Source: Pedobacter sp. AK013 (GTDB taxonomy: Bacteria; Bacteroidota; Bacteroidia; Sphingobacteriales; Sphingobacteriaceae). From it: 53,086 nucleotides of DNA. The notes below the pieces were generated by a model. That model was not told the origin of the DNA. It ran no database searches and saw nothing but the letters and a program-made list of their open reading frames with translations. A program made the translations under genes and the position numbers. Shown piece after piece: positions 35,423 to 44,690 of the stretch (the first letter of the stretch is position 1; every line of letters starts with the position of its first letter). The stretch spans positions 1-53,086 of the forward strand of contig NZ_JACHCQ010000040.1 in the NCBI RefSeq assembly GCF_014205835.1, in the 5' to 3' direction.

Positions 35423-37099
35423 ATGGATATCTTATCATACCTATTAGAACTCTTGCAGCAACGCAAAGAAGTTGGGATTACCGGCTTGGGCACTTTTTAT
35501 AAAAAGAAATACCCAGGAAGATACGATAAGGAAAAACAAACGTTTTTGCCTCCCGGATATACACTGCAGTTTTCGGCCGAATTAACCGAAGAAGAAGCTT
35601 TAGCCAACTTTATTTCTACCAAAGCAAACATCAGTAACGAAGATGCCCGTAATCAAATTGCCCATTTTGTTGAAGAAGTAAATCAGAAATTAGAATTAGA
35701 CCATGAGGCCGAGTTGCAAAATACTGGTCGTTTATTTTTTACCGAACAAGGATTAGGTTTCGAACCGGTTAAAAACATGAACTATGGTTCTGAATTTTAT
35801 GGACTTCCGTCATTGGCAGAAACTGTAATTGAAGAAACAAAAGCTGATTCGCCTCAACAAGAGGAAGAGGTTTACGATGAAATCGCTGAAGCACCAAGTG
35901 TACCCTCACCTTTTGAGAATAAATCATACCACGCCCCGGTAATCGAAAATGTAGAGCTGGATGAAGTTAAGGATGATCTTAAAAACACCTTAAAACATAC
36001 GGGAACAGGTGCAGCAGAAATTACCGAAGCGCCAGATTTTATCAAAGAACAGCACGAAGAACATCCAAGCCGCTTTGGCCATACACCAGAATCGGAGGTG
36101 GAGAATATTATGGCTGAGCAACATGCAATTGAAACACCAGAATCTGCCGAAGCACAAGAAGAAATAGAAGAAGTAGCAAATACAACTGAAGAAGTATCAG
36201 AAGTTGAAAATATTGCCACTGAACAACCTGCTATTGAAACGCCTGAATCTGATGATGTGCAGGACGAAGTAATTGCTACAGAAAATACCTCAGCACCTGA
36301 AGAAATCAACACCGTGGAGGTACTAGAAACGATTGTCCCACAAACTGAACCTTCGAGCCGTTTTTCGCTTAGGTCGGAAATAGAAGAACCTAAAACATAT
36401 ATCAATTTAGAAGACGAAACTAAAAAAGAAGAACCTGTAATTGAAGCTCCTGCATTTATAAAAGAGCAACATGCAGAGCATCCTAATCGTTTTGGTCACG
36501 ACCCAATTGAACATGGAGACGAAACGCGACAAGGGATGTCAACCTGGTTGATGATTACAATTGCAGTGTTAGCTTTGGTTGTTATTGCAGCGATAACCTA
36601 TTTGGTTAAACCCGAATTATTTACAGGTGAAACAACTGAAGTGGTAAAGCCTGCACAAGTAATTATCGATTCGCCAAAGGTTGTGGTTGATACCCTAAAA
36701 GCAAAACAGGATTCGATAGCCAAAACAGATAGCATTTTAAAGGCCAATCAGGTTCAGAAAAAAGCAGATACCATTAAAAAATTAGAGGCAAAACCTGTAG
36801 TTAAACCTGCTGTAGAAACATCAAAAGAAAATAACATTGTACCAAAAACAGGTCCTTCTACGTTTGATGTTATTGCGGCATCGTATAAAACTGTAGCAGG
36901 GGCTGAAAAATACATCGCCGTTATGAAAACCCTTGGCTTAAATGCTAAAATTGCAAATATGGCCGGACCGTGGAAAAAAGTAAGCATAGCGAGTTTTAAA
37001 ACGCAAAAAGAAGCCGAAGAGCAGAAAGAGGTTTTACAGAAAAAACTAAAAGGAAAAGGGTTTTACGTACAACAAATATTTAACAACACACAACCATAA
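35423..37099 (+). CDS. HU-CCDC81-type and SPOR-domain membrane protein
   Basis: A 558-residue protein. Two N-terminal HU-like domains of the bacterial CCDC81 type span about 1-130 (LLQQRKEVGITGLGTFYKKK, then HFVEEVNQKLELDHEAELQN, GRLFFTEQGLGFEPV). A long acidic low-complexity region follows, with two copies of a motif, PxFIKEQHxEHPxRFGH (about 204 and 343). There is one transmembrane helix (about 374-395, WLMITIAVLALVVIAAITYL), a Lys/Pro/Val linker, and a SPOR domain (about 480-556). SPOR domains bind denuded peptidoglycan, usually at the division site. The topology puts the HU-like part in the cytoplasm. It starts an operon with ExbB-, ExbD- and TonB-like genes; its stop overlaps the next start (TAATG). 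Confidence 0.88.
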   Translation: MDILSYLLELLQQRKEVGITGLGTFYKKKYPGRYDKEKQTFLPPGYTLQFSAELTEEEALANFISTKANISNEDARNQIAHFVEEVNQKLELDHEAELQNTGRLFFTEQGLGFEPVKNMNYGSEFYGLPSLAETVIEETKADSPQQEEEVYDEIAEAPSVPSPFENKSYHAPVIENVELDEVKDDLKNTLKHTGTGAAEITEAPDFIKEQHEEHPSRFGHTPESEVENIMAEQHAIETPESAEAQEEIEEVANTTEEVSEVENIATEQPAIETPESDDVQDEVIATENTSAPEEINTVEVLETIVPQTEPSSRFSLRSEIEEPKTYINLEDETKKEEPVIEAPAFIKEQHAEHPNRFGHDPIEHGDETRQGMSTWLMITIAVLALVVIAAITYLVKPELFTGETTEVVKPAQVIIDSPKVVVDTLKAKQDSIAKTDSILKANQVQKKADTIKKLEAKPVVKPAVETSKENNIVPKTGPSTFDVIAASYKTVAGAEKYIAVMKTLGLNAKIANMAGPWKKVSIASFKTQKEAEEQKEVLQKKLKGKGFYVQQIFNNTQP

Positions 37100-37803
37100 T
37101 GATAACTTTATTAATTCAGGACACCACAAAAGCATTACAAGACACAGCAAATGCGGTTAACCAAGCTGTAACACAACCACAACCAGAATTACATTTTATC
37201 GATCTGCTTTTTAAGGGCGGCTGGGTAATGATTCCACTGGCTTTTCTAGCTTTCTTAGCTTTGATTATTTTTGTTGAACGTTATTTAACCATTAAAAAAG
37301 CAACTAAAGACGAATCGAACCTAATGGGTCAGATCAGGTCTTATATCCAATCGGGAAATTTAGATGGTGCCATGTCCCTTTTAAAAAACAATAACTCTCC
37401 TCTTTCACGCATGCTGCAAAAAGGTTTAAAACGCATTGGTCGCCCGATTAAAGATATTGAAGGTGCGATTGAAAATGTGGGTAAACTAGAGGTTTCCAAA
37501 TTAGAGAAGAACATCAGTATATTGGGTATTGTGGCAGGTATTGCGCCAATGCTTGGTTTCGTTGGTACAATTGTGGGGGTAATTACCATTTTCCACCAGG
37601 TATCAATAAAAGGGGCGATCGAAATCGGAACGATCTCTGGTGGTTTATATACGAAAATGATTACTTCTGCAACCGGGTTAATTATCGGTATTATCGCTTA
37701 CGTACTGTACCACATTTTAAATATTATGGTCGAAAAAATCATTCTTAAAATGGAAACCGATGCAATTGATTTTATTGATTTACTAGAAGAACCAGGCAAA
37801 TAA
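37099..37803 (+). CDS. MotA/TolQ/ExbB proton-channel protein
   Basis: A 234-residue inner-membrane protein with three transmembrane segments (about 38-58, 137-160, 182-206). The conserved core is LEKNISILGIVAGIAPMLGF with VGTIVGVITIF, then ISGGLYTKMITSATGLIIGI. With ExbD it forms the proton-driven motor that powers a TonB or Tol partner. The N-terminal extension before the first helix (PQPELHFIDLLFKGGWVMIP) is common in Bacteroidota. It overlaps the genes on both sides by one base. Confidence 0.95.
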   Translation: MITLLIQDTTKALQDTANAVNQAVTQPQPELHFIDLLFKGGWVMIPLAFLAFLALIIFVERYLTIKKATKDESNLMGQIRSYIQSGNLDGAMSLLKNNNSPLSRMLQKGLKRIGRPIKDIEGAIENVGKLEVSKLEKNISILGIVAGIAPMLGFVGTIVGVITIFHQVSIKGAIEIGTISGGLYTKMITSATGLIIGIIAYVLYHILNIMVEKIILKMETDAIDFIDLLEEPGK

Positions 37804-38204
37804 TGAATTTACGCAAAAGAACAAAAGGATCGGTAGAAGTACATACTTCAGCGTTGAACGATATTATGTTCTTCCTGATGTTGTTTTTCTTATTGGCCTC
37901 TGCCGTGGTAAATCCTACGGTGGTTAAATTATTGTTGCCACAATCATCAAGCGGACAGCAATCTACCGCCAAGAAAGCAGTTACCGTTACAATAGACGAA
38001 AATTTAAAATATTTCGTTGAAAAAAAACCGGTTAGCATTGAGGAATTAGAACCTACATTAGCATCATACCAAAAACTGGCACCAGATATGACCATACTTT
38101 TATATGTTTCACGCAATGTAACTTATCAGGATGGATTTGTGGTAAACGATATTGCCAATAAACTGAAATTAAAACTTGTTGTAGCCGTTGAGCCTAAGAA
38201 ATAA
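37803..38204 (+). CDS. ExbD/TolR biopolymer transport protein
   Basis: A 133-residue protein with a short basic N-terminus, a single membrane helix (about 20-40, DIMFFLMLFFLLASAVVNP, in which the conserved Asp20 is the proton-carrying residue) and a periplasmic domain (LLPQSSSGQQ to AVEPKK). It is the partner of the preceding ExbB-type protein. Start and stop overlap the neighbours by one base (TAATG), so translation is coupled. Confidence 0.93.
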   Translation: MNLRKRTKGSVEVHTSALNDIMFFLMLFFLLASAVVNPTVVKLLLPQSSSGQQSTAKKAVTVTIDENLKYFVEKKPVSIEELEPTLASYQKLAPDMTILLYVSRNVTYQDGFVVNDIANKLKLKLVVAVEPKK

Positions 38205-39040
38205 TGAACTACAAAACACAAATACCTAATGAGGAAAATAATTACCCTAAGGCCATTGCCATAGCAAGCGGAATTATGGGCTTTTTATTATTGATCAGCT
38301 TTTTTATCGTGATTGGTTCTTTCCAGCCGCCTGAAGAAGTAGGTATGGGTGGTATGGTGGTTAATTATGGAACTTCTGCAGAAGGTATGGGCGATGATTA
38401 TACCAGTATAGAAGAACCATCAGCAGATCCAAACGCGAACGGTAAACCGCCAGAAAAAGTAACGCCTGAAGAGAAAGTTACCCCAACCACTGCTACCCAA
38501 AGTAGTGATAAGGAAATACAGACACAAAATACCGAAGACGCCATTGCGGTAAATACCAAGCCTACAAAACCGACTAAAGCTGCGCCAACTCCGGTAACTG
38601 AAGATAAACCTGCCAAACCAGTAATTAATCAGAATGCACTTTACAAAGGCAAAAAGAATACAGGCCAGGGGCAGGGAGATGGAACAGGGAGTACACCAGG
38701 TAACCAGGGTGATAAGGATGGCGATCCTTTAGCTTCCAATTATGGCGAAGGTGGTTCAGGAAACGGCAATGTGCAGTTATCATTAGCCAGCAGAAAATTT
38801 ATCGATATCCCAAGAATACAAGATGACGGACAAAGTGCTGGGAAAATTGCTGTTCAAATCCGTGTAGATAAAAATGGCAAAGTTGTACAGGCCCGTGCAG
38901 GTGCAAAAGGTACTACCCTATCTGATTTAGCACTCTGGAGAAAATGTGAACAGGCCGTATTAGGTTCAAGTTTAAATAAATTGGAATCAGCTCCCGATGT
39001 ACAAACCGGAATTGTAATATTTAATTTCAAGGTGAAATAG
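38204..39040 (+). CDS. TonB-like energy transducer
   Basis: A 278-residue protein with one N-terminal membrane helix (about 17-40, AIAIASGIMGFLLLISFFIV), a Pro/Lys/Thr-rich periplasmic span (about 70-150), a Gly-rich stretch (GKKNTGQGQGDGTGSTPGNQ) and a C-terminal domain (about 200-278, GKIAVQIRVDKNGKVVQARA ... VIFNFKVK) resembling TonB/TolA C-termini. It would transmit the ExbBD motor's energy to outer-membrane proteins. It is the last gene of the HU/SPOR-ExbB-ExbD operon and is followed by a strong bidirectional terminator. Confidence 0.85.
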   Translation: MNYKTQIPNEENNYPKAIAIASGIMGFLLLISFFIVIGSFQPPEEVGMGGMVVNYGTSAEGMGDDYTSIEEPSADPNANGKPPEKVTPEEKVTPTTATQSSDKEIQTQNTEDAIAVNTKPTKPTKAAPTPVTEDKPAKPVINQNALYKGKKNTGQGQGDGTGSTPGNQGDKDGDPLASNYGEGGSGNGNVQLSLASRKFIDIPRIQDDGQSAGKIAVQIRVDKNGKVVQARAGAKGTTLSDLALWRKCEQAVLGSSLNKLESAPDVQTGIVIFNFKVK

Positions 39041-39058
39041 AATAATGGCCGATCCGCA

Positions 39059-39094
39059 TAAAAAAAGTCCCGATTTGCATCGGGACTTTTTTTA
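39059..39094. terminator. bidirectional terminator
   Basis: AAAAAAAGTCCCGAT and ATCGGGACTTTTTTT pair around TTGC. The flanking A and T runs let it serve both the TonB-like gene (plus) and the beta-helix lipoprotein gene (minus). Confidence 0.9.
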
Positions 39095-39103
39095 TGATCA
39101 CCA

Positions 39104-41167
39104 CTATAAAATTATATTGAGCTGAGGTTTATTGTTTGCTTGTTCCTTGCTCGTAAAATAAATATCGCTTTTACTACTTGCCGCACCATCATTGGTTAGC
39201 ACAAAAGTTATAATTTTATTCCCTGTACTTAGGTTTTGGTTAATTACACTGGTTACGTCAATTGAATAATTATCCGCTCCATAGACGACAAAACTATTAA
39301 CCAATGGATTACTTAAAGGTGCATTATTCCAGGTTAATCCGGTTTCTGTCCAGGTATTTGTTGCTGCAGTATATACACTTATTGTTCTGGAAGGATCTGT
39401 ATTTACAGAGGAAGCATTTAAAACCAATCTTGCATTAGAAACCGCTGTACCAGATAGTGCAGAAAAATCAAATTTAATATAGGCTTTTCTGGCATAAGAA
39501 CTTGCATCAGATTTTACAATAAAGGTACTTTCAGTACCGTAATTATTGTCAGCATAAGTACCGTTTCTTACATAGGTATCAGCGTTAGCAACAAATCCGG
39601 TAAATGAGTACACGCTCTGCGCAAAACCAACATCTGGATTGCTTAGCGGTAGCGCAGTTTGAAAATAATCAATTCCGCCATTATTAGTAAAATTAACTGC
39701 CCCGGCAATCAGAGGAGATATCTTTTGCAATTTAAAATCTGCGGGCGTGCCAACTGCAGATGCATTATTAAATTTCGGGTCGGTATAAGTATTGCCTGAA
39801 ACAGTTCCCGCAGGTCCATTTACAGCAGTGATAGACTGAGGATAAAAACAATTATTTTTAAAAACGGCAGACGCCATTATGGGTTTATCCGAAAATCTGG
39901 TAATTGTTCCTGTAGCATAAATTATATTGTTGCTAAATGTACTGTTAAATGCAAAAGTGCTGGCCGTATTGGTATATTGAAATATTCTGGTAAAGCTATC
40001 GTTGGTATAAAAAGTGTTGTTGTAAATCTTATTAGTAGTATAATTTGAGGTGTAATTAATAAGTTTCGAACCGCTAGGAGAAGAATTGGCATTCTTCACA
40101 TCATTTACACTAAGGTTATATCTAACAATAATATTTTGAGCGCTTGGCATAAATAACATAAAACCACGATCATTATCATGCGAGTAATTATATTCAAAAA
40201 TGTCTCCATTGGTATCAATATCTGCATCAAATGCTTGCCCATCATACGGCCCACCACCTTTAATACCCGAAACTTCATTATAAGAAATAATGGTTCCTAA
40301 ACTTCCGTAAGTCCAGCAGGCAGCATAGTTAGCCGCATCACTTTTACAAGTATTACGTAAAATATTATGGGTAATTTTTGAATTCTTAACCCCGTTAAAT
40401 ACAATACCATCACCATAAATATTTTCAATTAAATTGCCTTCAAACACTACATTATCTGCTTTTACTGAACTCGATGTTCTAATTCCTTCAATATCACAAT
40501 CTTTAACATGGCAGTTTAGAACCAGTACATTATTGATCAGGCCAGTAAAAATAATTCCACCCGAACCCTTATTGTAATTAGGTGTACCATAACCTGTTGA
40601 ATTTACATTATGGACATAACAATTATTAATGGTAATGTTACTTGCAGCCGTAGCACCAGAATTATTCACTTTAATACCTGTTACGGCATATTGTTGTCCT
40701 GGAAGTGCCGTATTGGTAATTTCAAGGTTCTTAATTTCCCAGTATGATTGATTGTTTAGCAAAAGTGTTATTGAACCATTGGTCAATCCTCCACCATTGA
40801 TAACAGGTTTATTACCAGACCCATACTGATCGATAATAATCGAACCTTCTGCACTTCCAGAGCCCAAAGGGGCAAGATTTCCGGTCCATACGCCGTCCGC
40901 TTTAAATAAAATCTGATCCCCGGGTGCAAACGTAACCGTATTTACTTTGCTAATGGTTTTCCACGGAGAGCTGGTGCTCGTACCATTATTATTATCGTCT
41001 CCTAAAGGATCAACATAGTAAATGGTTCCTACAATTCCAAGAAGATTATTGGTATTGCTACTTTGTTTCTGATTTGACAAGCCTTCATTAGCCTGTACAA
41101 GAGCTTTTTTACATCCGCCAAACAGCAGCATAGTTAATGCCGAGCAGGTAATTAATAAGTTTTTCAT
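39104..41167 (-). CDS. surface lipoprotein with right-handed beta-helix and DNRLRE domains
   Basis: A 687-residue lipoprotein: lipobox LLFGGC, C19. YYVDPLGDDNNNGTSTSSPW followed by GDQILFKADGVW opens a parallel beta-helix of the pectate-lyase/NosD type (about 50-530), with successive rungs such as GIKVNNSG, VVFEGNLIENIYGDGIVFNG and ITHNILRNT. The C-terminal DNRLRE-like domain (about 535-687, DTYVRNGTYADNNYGTESTF, AYIKFDFSAL, TWNNAPL) is a carbohydrate-binding-module type. The fold suggests a polysaccharide lyase, epimerase or binding protein, but catalytic residues cannot be assigned. It faces the TonB operon, separated only by the shared terminator, and splits it from folC. Confidence 0.82.
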   Translation of the reverse strand: MKNLLITCSALTMLLFGGCKKALVQANEGLSNQKQSSNTNNLLGIVGTIYYVDPLGDDNNNGTSTSSPWKTISKVNTVTFAPGDQILFKADGVWTGNLAPLGSGSAEGSIIIDQYGSGNKPVINGGGLTNGSITLLLNNQSYWEIKNLEITNTALPGQQYAVTGIKVNNSGATAASNITINNCYVHNVNSTGYGTPNYNKGSGGIIFTGLINNVLVLNCHVKDCDIEGIRTSSSVKADNVVFEGNLIENIYGDGIVFNGVKNSKITHNILRNTCKSDAANYAACWTYGSLGTIISYNEVSGIKGGGPYDGQAFDADIDTNGDIFEYNYSHDNDRGFMLFMPSAQNIIVRYNLSVNDVKNANSSPSGSKLINYTSNYTTNKIYNNTFYTNDSFTRIFQYTNTASTFAFNSTFSNNIIYATGTITRFSDKPIMASAVFKNNCFYPQSITAVNGPAGTVSGNTYTDPKFNNASAVGTPADFKLQKISPLIAGAVNFTNNGGIDYFQTALPLSNPDVGFAQSVYSFTGFVANADTYVRNGTYADNNYGTESTFIVKSDASSYARKAYIKFDFSALSGTAVSNARLVLNASSVNTDPSRTISVYTAATNTWTETGLTWNNAPLSNPLVNSFVVYGADNYSIDVTSVINQNLSTGNKIITFVLTNDGAASSKSDIYFTSKEQANNKPQLNIIL

Positions 41168-41383
41168 TTTTTAGTAGAATTTGGTTAAAAATTTTTCAAT
41201 CAAATATCATCTGTTTTCAAAAAACGTAGGGTGAAAAATCTTAAAGATTAGGGGTAATTTTAGATCTTTTTTTATTTATTATGAGAAAGGCAGATATACT
41301 AAAATTGAATTTCAGGCAAATGCGAAATTGACCTGATAACTAATGAAAATATTAAACATTTCATTTTATTATAATAGTCAACT

Positions 41384-41391
41384 TATATTTG
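41384..41391 (+). promoter_or_regulatory. folC promoter -7 box
   Basis: TATATTTG is a perfect TAnnTTTG ending nine bases before the ATG at 41401. The in-frame TTG at 41389 lies inside the box and is not a start codon. Confidence 0.6.
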
Positions 41392-41400
41392 ACGCATATT

Positions 41401-42690
41401 ATGAACTATCAACAAACGCTAGATTTTTTATACAGTAAACTCCCGATGTTTACCCGCGTTGGGGCCTCTGCTTTCAAAAAAGATTTAACCAATACCATTA
41501 TCCTTTGCGAAGCTTTGAATAATCCTCAGGATAAGTTTAAAAGCATCCATGTGGCAGGTACCAATGGAAAAGGATCCACTTCGCATATGCTGGCTTCCGT
41601 ATTGCAGGCACAAGGATATAAAACAGGACTGTACACTTCTCCCCATTTAAAAGATTTCCGCGAGCGTATCCGCATCAACGGAAAAATGATGAGTAAAACT
41701 GAAGTAGTATCGTTCGTCAGAAAACAACAAAAGTTGATCGAAAAAACCGAGCCTTCCTTTTTCGAAGTAACAGTCGCTATGGCATTCCATCATTTTGCTA
41801 AACATGAGGTAGATGTGGCTGTAATTGAAGTGGGTTTAGGCGGAAGGTTAGATTCAACTAACATCATTACCCCACAAATTTCGGTCATCACCAATATTAG
41901 CCTCGACCACGTGAATATGCTAGGCAATACACTGGCAGAAATTGCAGGCGAAAAAGCAGGCATCATTAAAAAGAATATCCCAGTCGTTATTGGCGAAACA
42001 CAGGAAGAATCTGCTCCTGTATTTATACAGAAGGCTAAATCGGTAGCTGCACCAATTGTTTTTGCCGATGCCATATTAACCGCACAGGATTTTAGAATCA
42101 AGAATAATAAACTTTCCTTATCGGTTTATCAAAAAGGGGAAATCAAATACAAAAATCTACAAAGCGATCTTACTGGTATTTATCAGCATAAAAATATTTT
42201 AACCGTTTTAGAAGCTCTAGCAGTCCTTAATGAGAAAACGGACATTAAAACTGATCAGGAAGCAATCTATAAAGGAATAAGCCAGGTTAAAAAACAAACC
42301 GGTTTACAGGGTCGTTGGCAAACCCTAAGTAAAAATCCATTAGTGATCTGTGATACAGGCCATAATGAAGCCGGAATCACCGAGGTGATTAAAAACATCG
42401 CGCACACCCCTTTTCAAAACCTACATATTGTTTTTGGAATGGTAAAGGATAAAGATATTTCGAAAGTTTTATCCCTGATGCCTAAAAATGCAACTTATTA
42501 TTTTTGCAAACCAGATTTAGAACGTGGTTTAGCCGCTAACGAACTTGCAGACCAGGCAGCCGGGTTTGGCCTAAAAGGAAACACTTATTCGTCGGTAGCA
42601 GAAGCCAAAACAATGGCTATCCAATCGGCGGGTGCAAAAGATCTTGTTTACATTGGTGGAAGCACTTTTGTGGTGGCTGAAGCACTGTAA
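41401..42690 (+). CDS. folC: dihydrofolate synthase / folylpolyglutamate synthase
   Basis: A 429-residue Mur-ligase-family enzyme. The ATP loop is VAGTNGKGSTSHMLASVL, followed by GYKTGLYTSPHLKDFRERI. FFEVTVAMAFHHF and VIEVGLGGRLDSTNII follow, with ITNISLDHVNMLGNTLAEIA and the C-terminal QGRWQTL, DTGHNEAG, PDLERG. It adds glutamate to dihydropteroate and to folates, in the cytoplasm. The preferred start is the ATG at 41401; a TTG at 41389 lies in the promoter. A terminator follows. The length is normal. Confidence 0.95.
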   Translation: MNYQQTLDFLYSKLPMFTRVGASAFKKDLTNTIILCEALNNPQDKFKSIHVAGTNGKGSTSHMLASVLQAQGYKTGLYTSPHLKDFRERIRINGKMMSKTEVVSFVRKQQKLIEKTEPSFFEVTVAMAFHHFAKHEVDVAVIEVGLGGRLDSTNIITPQISVITNISLDHVNMLGNTLAEIAGEKAGIIKKNIPVVIGETQEESAPVFIQKAKSVAAPIVFADAILTAQDFRIKNNKLSLSVYQKGEIKYKNLQSDLTGIYQHKNILTVLEALAVLNEKTDIKTDQEAIYKGISQVKKQTGLQGRWQTLSKNPLVICDTGHNEAGITEVIKNIAHTPFQNLHIVFGMVKDKDISKVLSLMPKNATYYFCKPDLERGLAANELADQAAGFGLKGNTYSSVAEAKTMAIQSAGAKDLVYIGGSTFVVAEAL

Positions 42691-42724
42691 ACAGACAAAT
42701 AATTTCCTCTTTACGAAGATTAAC

Positions 42725-42761
42725 AAAAGAGCTGAGTGCTGTATAGTCCCAGCTCTTTTTG
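42725..42761. terminator. terminator between folC and the ricin-lectin gene
   Basis: AAAAGAGCTG and CAGCTCTTTT form a stem with a 15-base loop, flanked by A and T runs, so it may serve both convergent genes. Confidence 0.8.
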
Positions 42762-42769
42762 TTATTGAT

Positions 42770-44425
42770 TTATTGCGCTTCTAATATCCATTGTTGGTTT
42801 GCAGAACCAGAAGTGCCATTTATGCTATACTGCACAATCTTAGTACCACTGGTTGTACTACTTCCCGGATTATCCAGCACATAATGGTTAGACAGGTTAC
42901 TCTGAATTACATATTTATTTGCCCCTACAGGAAGTAAAATCCACTGCTGATTTGCACCATTAGTAACTGTATACTGAATAATATTGCCGTTTAAAGTTTG
43001 AGTACCTCCAGCTATATCCAGCGCTTTACTGCTGTTCGCATTAACGATCACATAATTTGTTCCCTGAGCATTAAATTTCCAGTTTTGCCCATTTCCGATG
43101 GCACTAGTGCTTTCAACCAGAAAAGCACTATTAGCTGTGCTGTTATTTTCGATAGCAAGATAAAGACCGCTTGATGCATTTTTGATTTTGTACCAGGTAT
43201 TAGCTATAATACCACTGGTAACCGGTACAGTTACAGGTGCTGAATTCTGATTAAAAATATCTGTAATTGTAACCCTTACTGAATAAGTTCCACTGCCTAA
43301 GGTACTGCTAATGGTGGCCGATCGTTTTTGCGGCAATACCTCATTTACCGTACTTACCACAGTTCCGGATGGATTAAGTAACTCTACTTTTGATGAAAAT
43401 TGAGGGCTTTTGTTCTGATTGTTCGACCAGTTTATGGTTACTGTACTACCATTGTAAACAGCTGTTGCCGATTGTACTTCTCCAATGGTTAGTGTTGGTG
43501 CGGTACCCTGATTGGTTTGTGCCGGAAGCGATAAAGTACGTCCTGTACCGAAACCCGAATTGGGTTGAATATTTCCGCCATGCTCCATAAAATAAGCATC
43601 TTCTGTAGCATCATATCCCGAATTGAAAGCCCTGTCGTAGATTCCATTTCTGCCTGCATCGCCTGCATTGGCGCTAAAACTTCTGCCGGTATGCTTTTCC
43701 CAGGTATTATTGGTAGTTAAATTCCAGCAATCTTTAAAAAAAGCTTTTCTGATAAAGCTGCCATCGTAAGCCGGATTTGAGCCTGTCCAATTTTCCAAAA
43801 ATGCATCATTACCTGAGCCCAGAAACTGGGTGCGCTCTGGAATAGCCAGTGTGGATGTATGAAACCACACGCCGCTGGTTTGATTTTGAATAAAAGTGCC
43901 GATATATAATTTCCCGTTTAATTTCCACGCCCTTAAAGCTATATTATACCAGGTGTTAAGCTCCCATTGATAAGGATTAATGGTTTTGTAACCATCGCCC
44001 TCCCCTCCAAACCTGCTGCTCGTAGTTCCGGCACCTGTATAAGCTACTTCCGAATACACTCCTCCGGCCGTATTTGGATCCCATAAAGACGAAATCAAAA
44101 TATTTGGCGTTCCAAAAGAATTATCCGGGGTTTGCTGTAAACCCGCATAGCCGCCGGCATAATTGTGAACCGAAAAATATTCGGCATTGGCTGATTGTGT
44201 AATTTTTATTTTATGCAGCTTAGCAATTGCATCAGAGGGAAAAGAAAAATAAAGGTGTTCTGAAGGTGCAGCATTCTCTCCACTTGCCGTAGCATTTGCC
44301 AAACTCAGTGCATTTTTTGATAATTTGGGGCTCTCTGCAATGATGCTTTTCTGACAGGAAAAGAGAAAAAGTACAAGCATACCCATAGCCATTACAGACC
44401 ATGCTGAAAATTTAGTTGATTTCAT
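42770..44425 (-). CDS. lipoprotein with DUF3472-like and ricin-type lectin domains
   Basis: A 551-residue lipoprotein: lipobox LFLFSC, C24. The N-terminal half (about 55-300) resembles DUF3472, a concanavalin-like fold (NAEYFSVHNYAGGYAGLQ, FGGEGDGYKTINPYQWELNT, WYNIALRAWKLNGKLYIGTF, GYDATEDAYFMEHGG). A short beta domain (about 315-410) comes next, then a ricin B-type lectin domain (about 412-551, WYKIKNASSGLYLAIENN and repeated QQW signatures). It is probably a surface glycan-binding or glycan-processing protein; the DUF3472 call is from memory and less sure than the lectin. It is divergent from the PafA gene, with two operator-like sites in between. Confidence 0.8.
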   Translation of the reverse strand: MKSTKFSAWSVMAMGMLVLFLFSCQKSIIAESPKLSKNALSLANATASGENAAPSEHLYFSFPSDAIAKLHKIKITQSANAEYFSVHNYAGGYAGLQQTPDNSFGTPNILISSLWDPNTAGGVYSEVAYTGAGTTSSRFGGEGDGYKTINPYQWELNTWYNIALRAWKLNGKLYIGTFIQNQTSGVWFHTSTLAIPERTQFLGSGNDAFLENWTGSNPAYDGSFIRKAFFKDCWNLTTNNTWEKHTGRSFSANAGDAGRNGIYDRAFNSGYDATEDAYFMEHGGNIQPNSGFGTGRTLSLPAQTNQGTAPTLTIGEVQSATAVYNGSTVTINWSNNQNKSPQFSSKVELLNPSGTVVSTVNEVLPQKRSATISSTLGSGTYSVRVTITDIFNQNSAPVTVPVTSGIIANTWYKIKNASSGLYLAIENNSTANSAFLVESTSAIGNGQNWKFNAQGTNYVIVNANSSKALDIAGGTQTLNGNIIQYTVTNGANQQWILLPVGANKYVIQSNLSNHYVLDNPGSSTTSGTKIVQYSINGTSGSANQQWILEAQ

Positions 44426-44503
44426 CGTTTTACAATTGGTTAGGTGAGTAATTATAATCTTAAATTAACCACAAAAATCAAACTGATGCTATTTTTCTCT
44501 ACG

Positions 44504-44513
44504 CAAACGATTG
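44504..44513. promoter_or_regulatory. LacI-family operator-like site 1
   Basis: CAAACGATTG matches the palindromic CAAnCGnTTG core of LacI/CcpA-type operators. It is 78 bases upstream of the ricin-lectin start. The wider 13-mer (44501-44513) is repeated exactly, inverted, at 44681-44693. Confidence 0.5.
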
Positions 44514-44680
44514 ACTTCCTTTCAATTAGCATCAACTACGATTTGTGAGACTGCTCATACACAAGTACATAAAAATGAAGGTCTTTCGCAATTAGAATCT
44601 CACAATTTATTAATTACCTGAAGTTGAAAGCCGTCAAAACGCAATATCTAATGCCCTTTTTTGATTTCTAGATATTCAAA

Positions 44681-44690
44681 CAATCGTTTG
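44681..44690. promoter_or_regulatory. LacI-family operator-like site 2
   Basis: CAATCGTTTG is the same CAAnCGnTTG core, and CAATCGTTTGCGT is the exact reverse complement of ACGCAAACGATTG at site 1. It is about 107 bases upstream of the PafA start. The rest of this 371-base intergenic region shows no gene. Confidence 0.5.

Noticed and set aside
41225..41265. CGTAGGGTGAAAAATCTTA as another ECF promoter ahead of folC
   Set aside because: It does not match the 12-mer found at the three other sites, and folC already has a perfect -7 box closer to its start.
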